A stretch of 64,000 nucleotides of DNA from Streptomyces radicis (GTDB lineage: Bacteria; Actinomycetota; Actinomycetes; Streptomycetales; Streptomycetaceae). Numbering within the stretch: position 1 is the first letter of the stretch; the number at the start of each line of letters is the position of its first letter. Under the pieces are notes generated by a model. The model was given only the letters and a program-made list of their open reading frames with translations, made no database searches and was not told the origin of the DNA. The stretch lies in NCBI RefSeq assembly GCF_003626575.1, contig NZ_RBDY01000010.1, positions 124,001-188,000 of the forward strand. The letters run 5' to 3'. The position numbers were made by a program, and so were the translations under genes. Positions 17,025 to 24,587 of the stretch are shown one piece after another.

Positions 17025-18261
17025 GCACGCCCTGTTCGGCGAGGGCTTCGCGGCCGACCCCTACCCCGCGTACGCGTGGCTGCGGGAGAACGCGCCCGTT
17101 CGCCGCGAGGTGCTGCCGAGCGGCGTCGCGGCCTGGCTCGTCACGCGCTACGCCGACGCCCGCCGCGCGCTGGCCGACCCGCGGCTGAGCAAGAACCCCG
17201 GGCGCCACCGCGCCGCCGACCACGCCTCGGGCCGCGTCGGCATCCCCGGCGAGCGCGGCGCGAACGTCATGACCCACCTCCTCAACATCGACCCGCCCGA
17301 CCACACGCGGCTGCGGCGCCTGGTGTCCACGGCGTTCACGCCGCGCGGGGTGGCCGCGTTCGAGCCCCGCGTGCGCGCGCTCGCGGACCGGCTCGCCGAC
17401 GGGTTCGCGGGGCGTGGCAGCGCCGACCTGATCGACGAGTTCGCGTTCCCGCTGCCCATCTACGCGATCTGCGACATGCTCGGCGTCCCGCCCGAGGACC
17501 AGGACGACTTCCGCGACTGGGCCGGGATGATGCTGCACACCTCGGGCAAGCGCGGGGGAGTGGGGCGCGCGGTCAAGCGCATGCGCGGCTACCTGGGCGA
17601 GCTGATCCACCGCAAGCGCGGGGCGCTCGGCGACGACCTGATCTCCGGCCTGATCCGCGCCTCCGACCACGGCGAGCACCTGACGGAGGAGGAGGCCGCG
17701 GCGATGGCGTTCATCCTCCTCTTCGCGGGCTTCGAGACCACCGTCAACCTGATCGGCAACGGCATGCTGGCCCTGCTCCGCGACCCCGCCCAACTGGCGC
17801 GGCTGCGGCGGGCGTCGGCCGAGGGCGAAGGGAGCCTGCTCGACTCGGCCGTGGAGGAGCTGCTGCGCTACGACGGCCCGGTGGAGCTCGCCACGTGGCG
17901 GTTCGCCACCGAGCCGCTGACCCTGGGCGGGCAACGCGTCGCGCCGGGCGACCCGGTCCTCGTCGTCCTCGCGGCGGCCGACCGCGACCCGGAGCGGTTC
18001 GCCGACCCCGACACCCTCGACCTCGGCCGCGGCGACAATCCCCATCTCGGCTTCGGCCACGGCATCCACTACTGCCTGGGCGCGCCGTTGGCCAGGATCG
18101 AGGGCAGGGCGGCGCTCGAGACGCTGCTGCGCAGGCTTCCTGACGTCCGGTTGGCCGCCGACCCCCGCGCGCTGCGCTGGCGGGGCGGGCTGATCATGCG
18201 CGGGCTGCGGTCACTGCCCGTCGAGTTCACCCCCGAAGGTGACGCCCCGTCACCGGTGTGA
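17017..18261 (+). CDS. Cytochrome P450
   Basis: This 414-residue soluble bacterial P450 shows the I-helix motif LLFAGFETTVN, the K-helix ExxR within EELLRYDGP, and the heme loop FGHGIHYCLGAPLAR with the thiolate ligand Cys353. It resembles the CYP107-type enzymes of Streptomyces that hydroxylate varied substrates using ferredoxin partners. No ferredoxin or reductase gene is nearby. The ATG lies inside the end of the sensor kinase gene (eight-base overlap), so it is translationally coupled to a signalling protein. The stop codon itself lies in the first of a set of direct repeats upstream of rpfC. The substrate cannot be inferred. Confidence 0.94.
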   Translation: MTEHALFGEGFAADPYPAYAWLRENAPVRREVLPSGVAAWLVTRYADARRALADPRLSKNPGRHRAADHASGRVGIPGERGANVMTHLLNIDPPDHTRLRRLVSTAFTPRGVAAFEPRVRALADRLADGFAGRGSADLIDEFAFPLPIYAICDMLGVPPEDQDDFRDWAGMMLHTSGKRGGVGRAVKRMRGYLGELIHRKRGALGDDLISGLIRASDHGEHLTEEEAAAMAFILLFAGFETTVNLIGNGMLALLRDPAQLARLRRASAEGEGSLLDSAVEELLRYDGPVELATWRFATEPLTLGGQRVAPGDPVLVVLAAADRDPERFADPDTLDLGRGDNPHLGFGHGIHYCLGAPLARIEGRAALETLLRRLPDVRLAADPRALRWRGGLIMRGLRSLPVEFTPEGDAPSPV

Positions 18262-18296
18262 TCTGCGTGTGATCTGGGCGGGATCGGCTTGTGATC
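18257..18296 (+). repeat. TGTGATC direct repeats at an 11-bp period upstream of the rpfC-like gene
   Basis: TGTGATC occurs at 18257, 18268 and 18290, with a degenerate copy (CGGGATC) at 18279, all exactly 11 bases apart. Heptamers with 4-base spacers are typical of OmpR-family or SARP regulator binding sites. The array ends about 60 bases before the start codon at 18359. Confidence 0.6.
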
Positions 18297-18358
18297 GAGT
18301 GTGGGGAGGGCTAGGTTCCCCCTCAACCGCATCACTGTTCGCATGGGAGGCCCATCAG

Positions 18359-19360
18359 ATGCGCTCCGGGACTGGTCGTCATCGTCGTCCGCGACAGGCT
18401 CCGGCCTTTCTTGTCGCCGCCGGCGTCACGGGCGCGGGCATCGCCCTGCCGCTGCTGAGCGGGGGGCCCGCGCAGGCCGTGTCGGACGACACATGGGATC
18501 GGGCCGCCGAGTGCGAGAGCGGCGGCGTGTGGAGCGCCAACTCGGGCAACGGGTACTTCGGCGGCCTCCAGTTGACCATCGCCATGTGGGAGGAGTACGG
18601 CGGCCTCGAGTTCGCGGGCAGGCCCGATCTCGCCAGCCGCGCCCAGCAGATCACGGTGGCCGAGCGGATGCTGCTGGCCCAGGGCAAGGAGGCGTTCCCC
18701 TCGTGCGGCGTGCTCTCGGGGCTGTGGCCCGAGTTCCGCGAGGAGCGCGACGACCCCGACCGCGCGGAGGAGGCCGAGGAGGCGCAGGCCGAGGAGGAGA
18801 TAGGCGGGCCCGAGGAGTCGGCCGCCCCCGAGCGCACGCCGGGCGCGGACGAGGAGCGCGCGTCACCCGAGGGCGACGCCGACGACGGGTCCGAGAGCGG
18901 CTCGGCGGACGACGGCGCGGCGGAGGCGGAGGTGGGGGCAGGGGAGGAGCCCAGCACCTCGTCGCCCTCCCCGCGGACGCCGTCGGGCGAGGCGACGGAG
19001 GACGGCGCGGACGCCACGGACGACCCCGAACCCGGCGGCGCCACGGGCGGCTCCGCGGACGGGCGCGCGGAGCGCGAGGGCGACGACGGCGGAACGGACG
19101 GCACCGACCGCACGGGGAGCGGACGCCACCGCGGCGACCCCGACCCGGCGGAGGCCGGTCGCGCGGACGAGGAGGGCTCGGGCCGCCACGCGGAGCGGTA
19201 TGAGGTCCGCCGGGGGGACACGCTGTCCGCCATCGCGGTGGAGTACGGGGTACCAGGCGGCTGGCCCACCCTCCATGCCAAGAATGAAACGGTCATTGGT
19301 GATGATCCGGACTACATACTCCCGGGTCAGCGCCTCGACTTGACGGTCACGGGACGTTAG
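18359..19360 (+). CDS. rpfC: Resuscitation-promoting factor with LysM domain (RpfC-like)
   Basis: The 333-residue precursor has a basic N-terminus, a hydrophobic helix and a cleavage site near AQA (residue 40). The Rpf lytic transglycosylase domain follows (about 43-120: TWDRAAECESGG with catalytic Glu53, then YFGGLQ). A very acidic, Glu/Asp/Ser/Gly-rich linker runs from about 125 to 278, and a LysM domain closes the protein (RGDTLSAIAVEYG to LPGQRLDL). It cleaves peptidoglycan outside the cell and in Streptomyces Rpfs help germination. The symbol rests on position beside rpfA and on domain layout. GGAGG precedes ATG 18359. No riboswitch is visible here, unlike its neighbour. Confidence 0.88.
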   Translation: MRSGTGRHRRPRQAPAFLVAAGVTGAGIALPLLSGGPAQAVSDDTWDRAAECESGGVWSANSGNGYFGGLQLTIAMWEEYGGLEFAGRPDLASRAQQITVAERMLLAQGKEAFPSCGVLSGLWPEFREERDDPDRAEEAEEAQAEEEIGGPEESAAPERTPGADEERASPEGDADDGSESGSADDGAAEAEVGAGEEPSTSSPSPRTPSGEATEDGADATDDPEPGGATGGSADGRAEREGDDGGTDGTDRTGSGRHRGDPDPAEAGRADEEGSGRHAERYEVRRGDTLSAIAVEYGVPGGWPTLHAKNETVIGDDPDYILPGQRLDLTVTGR

Positions 19361-19397
19361 TCGGCCGTTCGCCAGAGCAACTTCACGCGCGGATAAG

Positions 19398-19407
19398 TGT
19401 GACCATC
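19398..19407 (+). promoter_or_regulatory. TGTGAC-type element upstream of rpfA
   Basis: TGTGACCATC matches the element TGTGATCATC found upstream of the LysM-M23 gene at 59188 and resembles the repeats upstream of rpfC. The bound factor is unknown. Confidence 0.35.
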
Positions 19408-19523
19408 ATCTCCCCGCATTCCTGGAGTGTCCGACTCGTCCGACCTGTCCGTGGCCCCGCTGACCTGCGTGGATGCGACCCTTGGCGCGTCAAGCCCCGC
19501 CACGCCGACGATCTTCATCGTTC

Positions 19524-19553
19524 TTGAACCGTTAGCTGGCGTGTGTTTAGTGT
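19524..19553 (+). promoter_or_regulatory. Promoter of rpfA
   Basis: TTGAAC (19524-19529) and TAGTGT (19548-19553) are 18 bases apart. Transcription from about 19560 would give a leader of roughly 270 bases that contains the whole riboswitch. The rest of the gene-free stretch 19361-19592 shows no other clear element. Confidence 0.55.
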
Positions 19554-19592
19554 CCCTCCGCCCGGCGCCTCGTCGGGCGCCGAGGCCGTCAA

Positions 19593-19816
19593 CGCCGAAT
19601 CCTGCCGCCGGCCCGGGAGACCACCATCGCGCAGCACCGCAGGCAGGAGCGGGGGACCCGAACCCGAGACCCGGAGCGCACCGCACCGGGCCACGGACGC
19701 CGCGCCGGACCCACAGGACCGAGAGCGGCTTGGGGTGAAGTCCCCGGGGCACCAACGCCCTTGGGACCGGGCAACTCACCTGGCCCGAACCCGACAGCTC
19801 ACCTCGCAGGCGTCGG
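19593..19816 (+). ncRNA. Cyclic di-AMP riboswitch (ydaO-yuaA class)
   Basis: The rpfA leader contains the conserved blocks of the ydaO class in order: GCCGAATCCTG at its start, GGAGCGGGGGACCC, GGGGTGAAG, CGGGCAACTCACCTGGCCCG, and the closing block GAACCCGACAGCTCACCTCGCAGGCG. The same blocks recur before the LysM-M23 gene. Riboswitches of this class bind c-di-AMP and turn genes off when it is abundant; control of rpfA by this class is known in S. coelicolor, where an antisense small RNA also overlaps the leader. The aptamer ends about 15 bases before the start codon. Confidence 0.92.
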
Positions 19817-19830
19817 TGAGAAGGAACGAC

Positions 19831-20511
19831 ATGCTGTTCACGGGCAAGGGCCGTCATCGCCGTCCGTCCAAGCCGACCCGACTCGCCGCGGCGGCCTCCG
19901 TCACCGGTGCCGCGGTCGCCATCCCGCTGCTGAGCGCCACCGGCGCCGGCGCCGCCTCCGTCGACACCTGGGACACCGTCGCCCAATGTGAGTCCGGCGG
20001 TGACTGGTCCATCAACACCGGCAACGGCTACTTCGGCGGGCTCCAGTTCTCGCAGTCCAGCTGGGAGGCCGCGGGCGGCACCCAGTACGCCGAGCGCGCC
20101 GACCTGGCGAGCAAGGACCAGCAGATCGCCGCCGCCGAGGAGCTGCTGAGCATGCAGGGCCCCGGCGCCTGGCCCGTCTGTGGCGCGCAGGCCGGACTCT
20201 CCGCGGGCGGCCCCGCCGCCGACGTGGACACCGGCGGCGGCGCCGAGGAGCCCGCCCCGGCCCCCGAGCCCGCGCCGGAGCCCGCCCCGGCGCCCGAGCC
20301 CGAGCCCGCGCCGGTCCCCGAGCCGACCGAGGAGGCGCCCACGGGCGCCGCCGAGTCCACGGGCGACCTGTACACGGTCGTGCGCGGCGACACGCTCTCC
20401 GCCATCGCCGCCGCGTTCGGCACCACGTGGTACCAGCTGTACGCCGACAACGCCGGTGTGGTCGGGGACGACCCCGACCTGATCATCCCCGGTCAGGAGC
20501 TCACCCTCTGA
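19831..20511 (+). CDS. rpfA: Resuscitation-promoting factor RpfA (transglycosylase plus LysM)
   Basis: The 226-residue precursor has a signal peptide (basic start, hydrophobic core, cleavage near GAGAAS, about residue 42), an Rpf domain (TWDTVAQCESGGDWS with catalytic Glu54, YFGGLQFSQSSWEAAGG), a Pro/Glu/Ala repeat linker (about 130-165) and a C-terminal LysM domain (about 178-226) that holds peptidoglycan. It degrades cell wall during germination and growth. The linker is shorter and more proline-rich than in the neighbouring rpfC-like protein. AAGGAA precedes ATG 19831. Expression should respond to c-di-AMP through the leader RNA. A strong terminator follows. Confidence 0.94.
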   Translation: MLFTGKGRHRRPSKPTRLAAAASVTGAAVAIPLLSATGAGAASVDTWDTVAQCESGGDWSINTGNGYFGGLQFSQSSWEAAGGTQYAERADLASKDQQIAAAEELLSMQGPGAWPVCGAQAGLSAGGPAADVDTGGGAEEPAPAPEPAPEPAPAPEPEPAPVPEPTEEAPTGAAESTGDLYTVVRGDTLSAIAAAFGTTWYQLYADNAGVVGDDPDLIIPGQELTL

Positions 20512-20543
20512 CGCGAGGGCCGCGGTGGGCCGACCCACCCTCA

Positions 20544-20577
20544 CCCGGTGCGGGGCGTCGCCCCGCACCGGGTTTTC
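20544..20577 (+). terminator. Rho-independent terminator of rpfA
   Basis: A perfect 12-bp stem (20544-20555 with 20561-20572) with a 5-base loop is followed by TTTTCTT. This is the clearest intrinsic terminator in the window. Confidence 0.9.
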
Positions 20578-20749
20578 TTCACCTTGTAAACAAAAAGATC
20601 GCACCACCCCTGAACTGCGGCGACGCGGCGCCCCCCGCGGGATTGCCACGACCGTGCGCAAGCGTGGGTCCGTGGGGCGGTTAGGCTCAGAGGGCTTCAC
20701 GACGCCAACGACAACAGCTACCCAGCCACCTGGACCTAAGGAGAACTCC

Positions 20750-22030
20750 GTGCCGTCCATCGACGTCGTCGTCGCCCGCGAGATCCTTGACTCGCGAGGC
20801 AATCCCACGGTCGAGGTCGAGGTCGGCCTCGACGACGGCAGCACCGGCCGCGCCGCGGTGCCCTCAGGGGCCTCCACCGGGGCGTTCGAGGCGCTGGAGC
20901 TGCGCGACGGGATCGAGGACCGTTACCTCGGCAAGGGCGTGGAGAAGGCCGTGCTCGCCGTCATCGAGCAGATCGGCCCCGAGCTGGTCGGCTACGACGC
21001 CACCGAGCAGCGCCTCATCGACCAGGCGATGTTCGACCTGGACGCCACCGCGGACAAGTCCTCGCTCGGCGCCAACGCCATCCTCGGCGTCTCCCTCGCC
21101 GTCGCGCACGCCGCGTCCGAGTCCCGCGACCTCCCGCTGTTCCGCTACCTGGGCGGGCCGAACGCGCACCTGCTCCCGGTCCCCATGATGAACATCCTCA
21201 ACGGCGGGGCGCACGCCGACTCCAACGTGGACATCCAGGAGTTCATGATCGCCCCCATCGGCGCGGAGTCGTTCTCCGAGGCCGTCCGCTGGGGCGCCGA
21301 GACGTACCACACGCTCAAGAAGGTCCTCAAGGAGCGCGGCCTGTCCACGGGCCTGGGCGACGAGGGCGGCTTCGCCCCCGACCTCGCGTCGAACCGCGAC
21401 GCCCTCGACCTCATCGTCGAGGCCATCCAGAAGGCCGGTTACACCCCGGGCCAGGACATCGCGCTCGCGCTCGACGTGGCCGCCACCGAGTTCCACTCCG
21501 ACGGCGCCTACACCTTCGAGGGCAAGTCCCTGTCCGCCGAGGAACTGATCGCGTACTACGCCGGGTTGGTCGAGTCCTACCCGCTGGTCTCCATCGAGGA
21601 CCCGCTGAGCGAGGAGGACTGGGACGGCTGGGCGGCCGTCACCGCCGAGCTCGGCGGCAAGGTCCAGATCGTCGGCGACGACCTCTTCGTCACCAACCCC
21701 GAGCGGCTCCAGCGCGGCATCGACGCGTCGGCCGCCAACGCCCTGCTGGTCAAGGTCAACCAGATCGGCTCCCTGACCGAGACCCTTGACGCCGTCGAGC
21801 TGGCCCAGCGCAACGGTTTCAAGTGCATGATGTCCCACCGCTCCGGCGAGACCGAGGACGTCACCATCGCCGACCTGGCCGTCGCCACCAACTGCGGCCA
21901 GATCAAGACCGGCGCCCCGGCCCGCTCCGAGCGCGTCGCCAAGTACAACCAGCTGATGCGGATCGAGGAGATCCTGGACGACGCGGCGGTCTACGCCGGG
22001 CGTTCCGCGTTCCCGCGCTTCCGCGACTGA
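20750..22030 (+). CDS. eno: Enolase (phosphopyruvate hydratase)
   Basis: This 426-residue protein is full-length enolase, interconverting 2-phosphoglycerate and phosphoenolpyruvate in glycolysis. Visible signatures include REILDSRGNPTVEVEV at the N-terminus, the loop GASTGAFEALELRDG, the family signature LLVKVNQIGSLTET, and SHRSGETEDVTIADLAV near the C-terminus. The start is GTG 20750, with AAGGAGA upstream; longer frames to 20525 run through the terminator of rpfA. The order eno-divIC-DUF501-ppx is a conserved actinobacterial housekeeping cluster. Confidence 0.97.
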   Translation: MPSIDVVVAREILDSRGNPTVEVEVGLDDGSTGRAAVPSGASTGAFEALELRDGIEDRYLGKGVEKAVLAVIEQIGPELVGYDATEQRLIDQAMFDLDATADKSSLGANAILGVSLAVAHAASESRDLPLFRYLGGPNAHLLPVPMMNILNGGAHADSNVDIQEFMIAPIGAESFSEAVRWGAETYHTLKKVLKERGLSTGLGDEGGFAPDLASNRDALDLIVEAIQKAGYTPGQDIALALDVAATEFHSDGAYTFEGKSLSAEELIAYYAGLVESYPLVSIEDPLSEEDWDGWAAVTAELGGKVQIVGDDLFVTNPERLQRGIDASAANALLVKVNQIGSLTETLDAVELAQRNGFKCMMSHRSGETEDVTIADLAVATNCGQIKTGAPARSERVAKYNQLMRIEEILDDAAVYAGRSAFPRFRD

Positions 22031-22048
22031 CCGTCGGCCTATCGCCAC

Positions 22049-22082
22049 GTCCCCGCCATCCGTCCCGTACGGTGGCGGGGAC
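22049..22082 (+). terminator. Hairpin between eno and divIC
   Basis: Perfect 10-bp arms (22049-22058 and 22073-22082) enclose a loop that can itself pair. There is no T-tract, and it ends 30 bases before divIC, so it may attenuate rather than end transcription. Confidence 0.45.
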
Positions 22083-22112
22083 AGGCACTCGGGCGGGCGA
22101 ACAGGAGGCGCC

Positions 22113-22616
22113 GTGGCCGCGGACCGGGACCGTTTCTCCACCGCCACCAGGATCAGGGCACTGGGCGAGCAGGCGGCGGCGCGCGTCTACCGCGCGCAGA
22201 CAAGGCGCCTGCGGCGCCCGCCCCGCCGCAGCCGCCTCACCGGCAGGGCCGCCGTTCTCGCCCTGGTCGTCTGCTCGTTGATCGTCGCCCTCGCCTACCC
22301 CCTGCGCCAGTACGTGCAGCAGCGCGCCGACGTGGACGACCTGCGGCGCCAGGCCGAGGAGGAGCGGCAGCGCGTCGAGGAGCTGCGCGACGCCAAGGCC
22401 CGCTGGCAGGACCCGGCCTATGTCGAGCGGCAGGCCCGCGAGCGGCTGAACTTCGTGCGTCCCGGCGAGACCGGGTACATCCTGCCGGGCGCCGCCGAGG
22501 ACGACAGCGGCGACCGCCTTTCCACCCGCGGCGCCCCGGCCGCCCGCCCCTGGTACGAGAACCTCTGGGAGGGCCTCGACGAGGCGGACGGCGCCGACGG
22601 ACGCCAGGGCCGATGA
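22113..22616 (+). CDS. divIC: FtsB/DivIC family septum formation protein
   Basis: This 167-residue bitopic membrane protein has a basic cytoplasmic N-terminus (1-45), one membrane helix (about 49-68), a coiled coil rich in Arg/Glu (about 72-105, DDLRRQAEEERQRVEELRD), and the DivIC signature WQDPAYVERQARERLNFVRPGETGY. It bridges FtsL and FtsQ in the division complex. The GTG start at 22113 follows AGGAGG. Position directly after eno is the usual place for divIC in Streptomyces, where it is needed for efficient sporulation septation. The C-terminal tail beyond residue 125 is acidic and variable. Confidence 0.92.
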   Translation: MAADRDRFSTATRIRALGEQAAARVYRAQTRRLRRPPRRSRLTGRAAVLALVVCSLIVALAYPLRQYVQQRADVDDLRRQAEEERQRVEELRDAKARWQDPAYVERQARERLNFVRPGETGYILPGAAEDDSGDRLSTRGAPAARPWYENLWEGLDEADGADGRQGR

Positions 22617-22686
22617 ACGCCGGGCGATCGCCGGTGAACGACGGCACGACGACGACACGACGACGATGCGACAGAGAGCACCCTTC

Positions 22687-23196
22687 GTGAACATCCCCAC
22701 CCCGCGGGACGCCGCGGCCGTCGAGGCACAGCTCGGCCGCCCGCCCCGCGGCCTCAACGCCGTGGCGCACCGCTGCCCCTGCGGCAACCCCGACGTGGTC
22801 GAGACGCTTCCGCGCCTGCCCGACGGCACCCCGTTCCCCACCACGTACTACCTCACCTGCCCGCGCGCCGCCTCGGCGATCGGCACGCTCGAGGCGGACG
22901 GCGTGATGAAGGAGATGACGGCCCGCCTCGGCGATGACCCCGAGCTGGCCGCCGCCTACCGCGCCGCCCACGAGGACTACCTCGCGCGCCGCGACGCCCT
23001 GGGGCCGCTGCCCGGCTTCCCCAGCGCGGGCGGCATGCCCGACCGCGTCAAGTGCCTGCACGTCCTGGTCGCCCACTCCCTCGCCGCGGGCCCCGGCGTC
23101 AACCCCCTGGGCGACGAGGCGCTCGCGATGCTGCCCGAGTGGTGGCGCAAGGGCCCGTGCGTGAGCGCGGACGCGGCCCCCGAGGCGGCGCGGTGA
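22687..23196 (+). CDS. DUF501 domain-containing protein
   Basis: This 169-residue protein belongs to the conserved actinobacterial DUF501 family. It has the cysteine pair RCPCGNPDVVETLPRLPDGTPFPTTYYLTCPRA, which could bind a metal, and the motif GGMPDRVKCLHVLVAHSLA with a further Cys/His. The function is unknown, but its constant place between divIC and ppx points to a housekeeping role. I chose GTG 22687; ATG 22666 is an alternative without a clear ribosome site. Its stop overlaps the ppx start (GTGA), so the two are co-translated. Confidence 0.88.
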   Translation: MNIPTPRDAAAVEAQLGRPPRGLNAVAHRCPCGNPDVVETLPRLPDGTPFPTTYYLTCPRAASAIGTLEADGVMKEMTARLGDDPELAAAYRAAHEDYLARRDALGPLPGFPSAGGMPDRVKCLHVLVAHSLAAGPGVNPLGDEALAMLPEWWRKGPCVSADAAPEAAR

Positions 23197-24119
23197 CCCG
23201 GGTCGCCGCGATCGACTGCGGCACCAACTCGATCCGCCTGCTGATCGCCGACGCGGACCCGGCGACCGGGCTGCTCGTCGATCTCGACCGCCGGATGGAG
23301 ATCGTGCGGCTCGGCCAGGGCGTCGACCGCACGGGCCGCCTGGCGCCCGAGGCGCTCGAGCGCACGTTCGCCGCGTGCCGCGCGTACGCCGCCGCGATCC
23401 GCGGGCACGGCATCACGCCCGACCGCACGCGTTTCGTCGCCACCTCCGCGTCGCGCGACGCGTCCAACCGCGACGACTTCACCCGTGGCGTCCAGGACAT
23501 CCTCGGCATCGTGCCCGAGGTGATCACGGGCGACGAGGAGGCGGCGCTGTCGTTCACGGGCGCCACGCGCGAGCTGCGCGGCACGGTCGCGCCGCCGTAC
23601 CTGGTGCTCGACATCGGCGGCGGCTCCACGGAGTTCGTGCTGGGTGACACGGCGGTGCGGGCGGCCCGCAGCGTGGACATCGGCTGCGTCAGGCTGACCG
23701 AGCGCCACGGCCTGTCCGACCCGCCGACCGGGGCCCAACTCGCCGCCATGACCGCCGACATCGAGGCGGCGCTCGACCTCGCCGCGGAACGCGTCCCGCT
23801 CACCGAGACCCACACCCTGATCGGCCTCGCGGGCTCGGTCACCACGGTCGCGGCCATCGCCATCGGCCTGCCCGCGTACGACTCGGCGGCGATCCACCAC
23901 TCCAGGGTCACGGCGGACGGCGTGCGGGAGGTCACGGCCCGCCTGCTCGCGGCGACCCATGGCGAACGCGCCGCGATCCCGGTCATGCACCCGGGCCGCG
24001 TGGACGTGATCGGCGCGGGTGCGCTGGTCCTCCAGAAGGTCATGGAACGCACCGGCGCGCGCGAGGTCGTGGTGAGCGAGCACGACATCCTCGACGGCAT
24101 CGGCTGGTCTGTGGCCTGA
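23193..24119 (+). CDS. Ppx/GppA family phosphatase (exopolyphosphatase-like)
   Basis: This 308-residue protein has the ASKHA fold of the Ppx/GppA family: AIDCGTNSIRLLIAD at the N-terminus, FVATSASRDASNRDDF, the phosphate loop LDIGGGSTEFVLG, and GLAGSVTTVAAI. At about 300 residues it is the short actinobacterial type without the C-terminal HD-like domain of E. coli Ppx. Members hydrolyse polyphosphate and/or pppGpp; which one cannot be told from sequence. The GTG start overlaps the DUF501 stop. Confidence 0.92.
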   Translation: MTRVAAIDCGTNSIRLLIADADPATGLLVDLDRRMEIVRLGQGVDRTGRLAPEALERTFAACRAYAAAIRGHGITPDRTRFVATSASRDASNRDDFTRGVQDILGIVPEVITGDEEAALSFTGATRELRGTVAPPYLVLDIGGGSTEFVLGDTAVRAARSVDIGCVRLTERHGLSDPPTGAQLAAMTADIEAALDLAAERVPLTETHTLIGLAGSVTTVAAIAIGLPAYDSAAIHHSRVTADGVREVTARLLAATHGERAAIPVMHPGRVDVIGAGALVLQKVMERTGAREVVVSEHDILDGIGWSVA

Positions 24120-24123
24120 GCGC

Positions 24124-24291
24124 CTACCGGCCGCGGTGGACGTCCCGCCGATCGCCGACCTTGACGACGAGGATGACGAGCTCGCCGTCGTCGATCCGGT
24201 GGGCGACCCGGTAGCCACCGATCCGGAGCCGGTAGGGCCCCGAGGGGCCGCTGAGCTTCCTGATGTCGGCGTCCTGGCGGTACGGGTCGTC
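24124..24291 (-). pseudogene. C-terminal remnant of a RelE-family toxin gene
   Basis: The minus strand encodes about 55 residues matching the second half of RelE/StbE toxins: DDPYRQDADIRKLSG, then YRLRIGGYRVAHRIDDGELVILVVKVGDRRDVHR. A complete RelE is about 85-90 residues; the N-terminal 25-30 residues are absent, and upstream of 24291 the frame turns into unrelated sequence with no start codon. No antitoxin gene is adjacent. It is probably a decayed toxin gene. It abuts ppx tail to tail and precedes the upstream Rex-like site of ndh. Confidence 0.65.
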
Positions 24292-24322
24292 GCCCCATGT
24301 CGTGCCCCCGCGCGGGAACCCC

Positions 24323-24340
24323 TCGTGAAGTTTTTCACAT
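24323..24340. promoter_or_regulatory. Upstream Rex-like operator
   Basis: TCGTGA-AGTTTT-TCACAT matches the Rex consensus TTGTGA-AnnnnT-TCACAA with one mismatch in each arm. It lies about 250 bases before ndh and just beyond the RelE remnant. The AT-rich centre is unusual in this GC-rich region. Confidence 0.55.
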
Positions 24341-24536
24341 GATGCGCGCTCCGGCGGCGTGCCCGAGTCACCCGGAAGGCCCCCCGAGGGCCGGGAACGC
24401 GCCGTGCCCTTCGCGGGCCCACCGGCGTCCCCGGCGTCCGGTCCGCGTGCGCACCGCTCCCACCTGCGGCGTTCCCCTCGCGGGGCAGCACCCCACCTCA
24501 GCGGGCCCGGGAGTGTAGCACGACTCGCGACCAACC

Positions 24537-24554
24537 TTGTGAACCCCCTCACGA
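24537..24554. promoter_or_regulatory. Rex-like operator at the ndh promoter
   Basis: TTGTGA-ACCCCC-TCACGA matches the Rex operator with one spacer and one arm mismatch. It covers bases -51 to -34 before the ndh ATG, where binding would block a promoter. Rex represses respiratory genes until NADH rises. Confidence 0.7.
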
Positions 24555-24574
24555 GCTGGCCCCCGAGACGGGTG

Positions 24575-24580
24575 GATACT
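24575..24580 (+). promoter_or_regulatory. Possible -10 box of a leaderless ndh transcript
   Basis: GATACT is followed by seven bases and the ndh ATG. No good ribosome site is present, so a leaderless transcript is likely. A -35 box is not clear. Confidence 0.4.
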
Positions 24581-24587
24581 CGACGAT

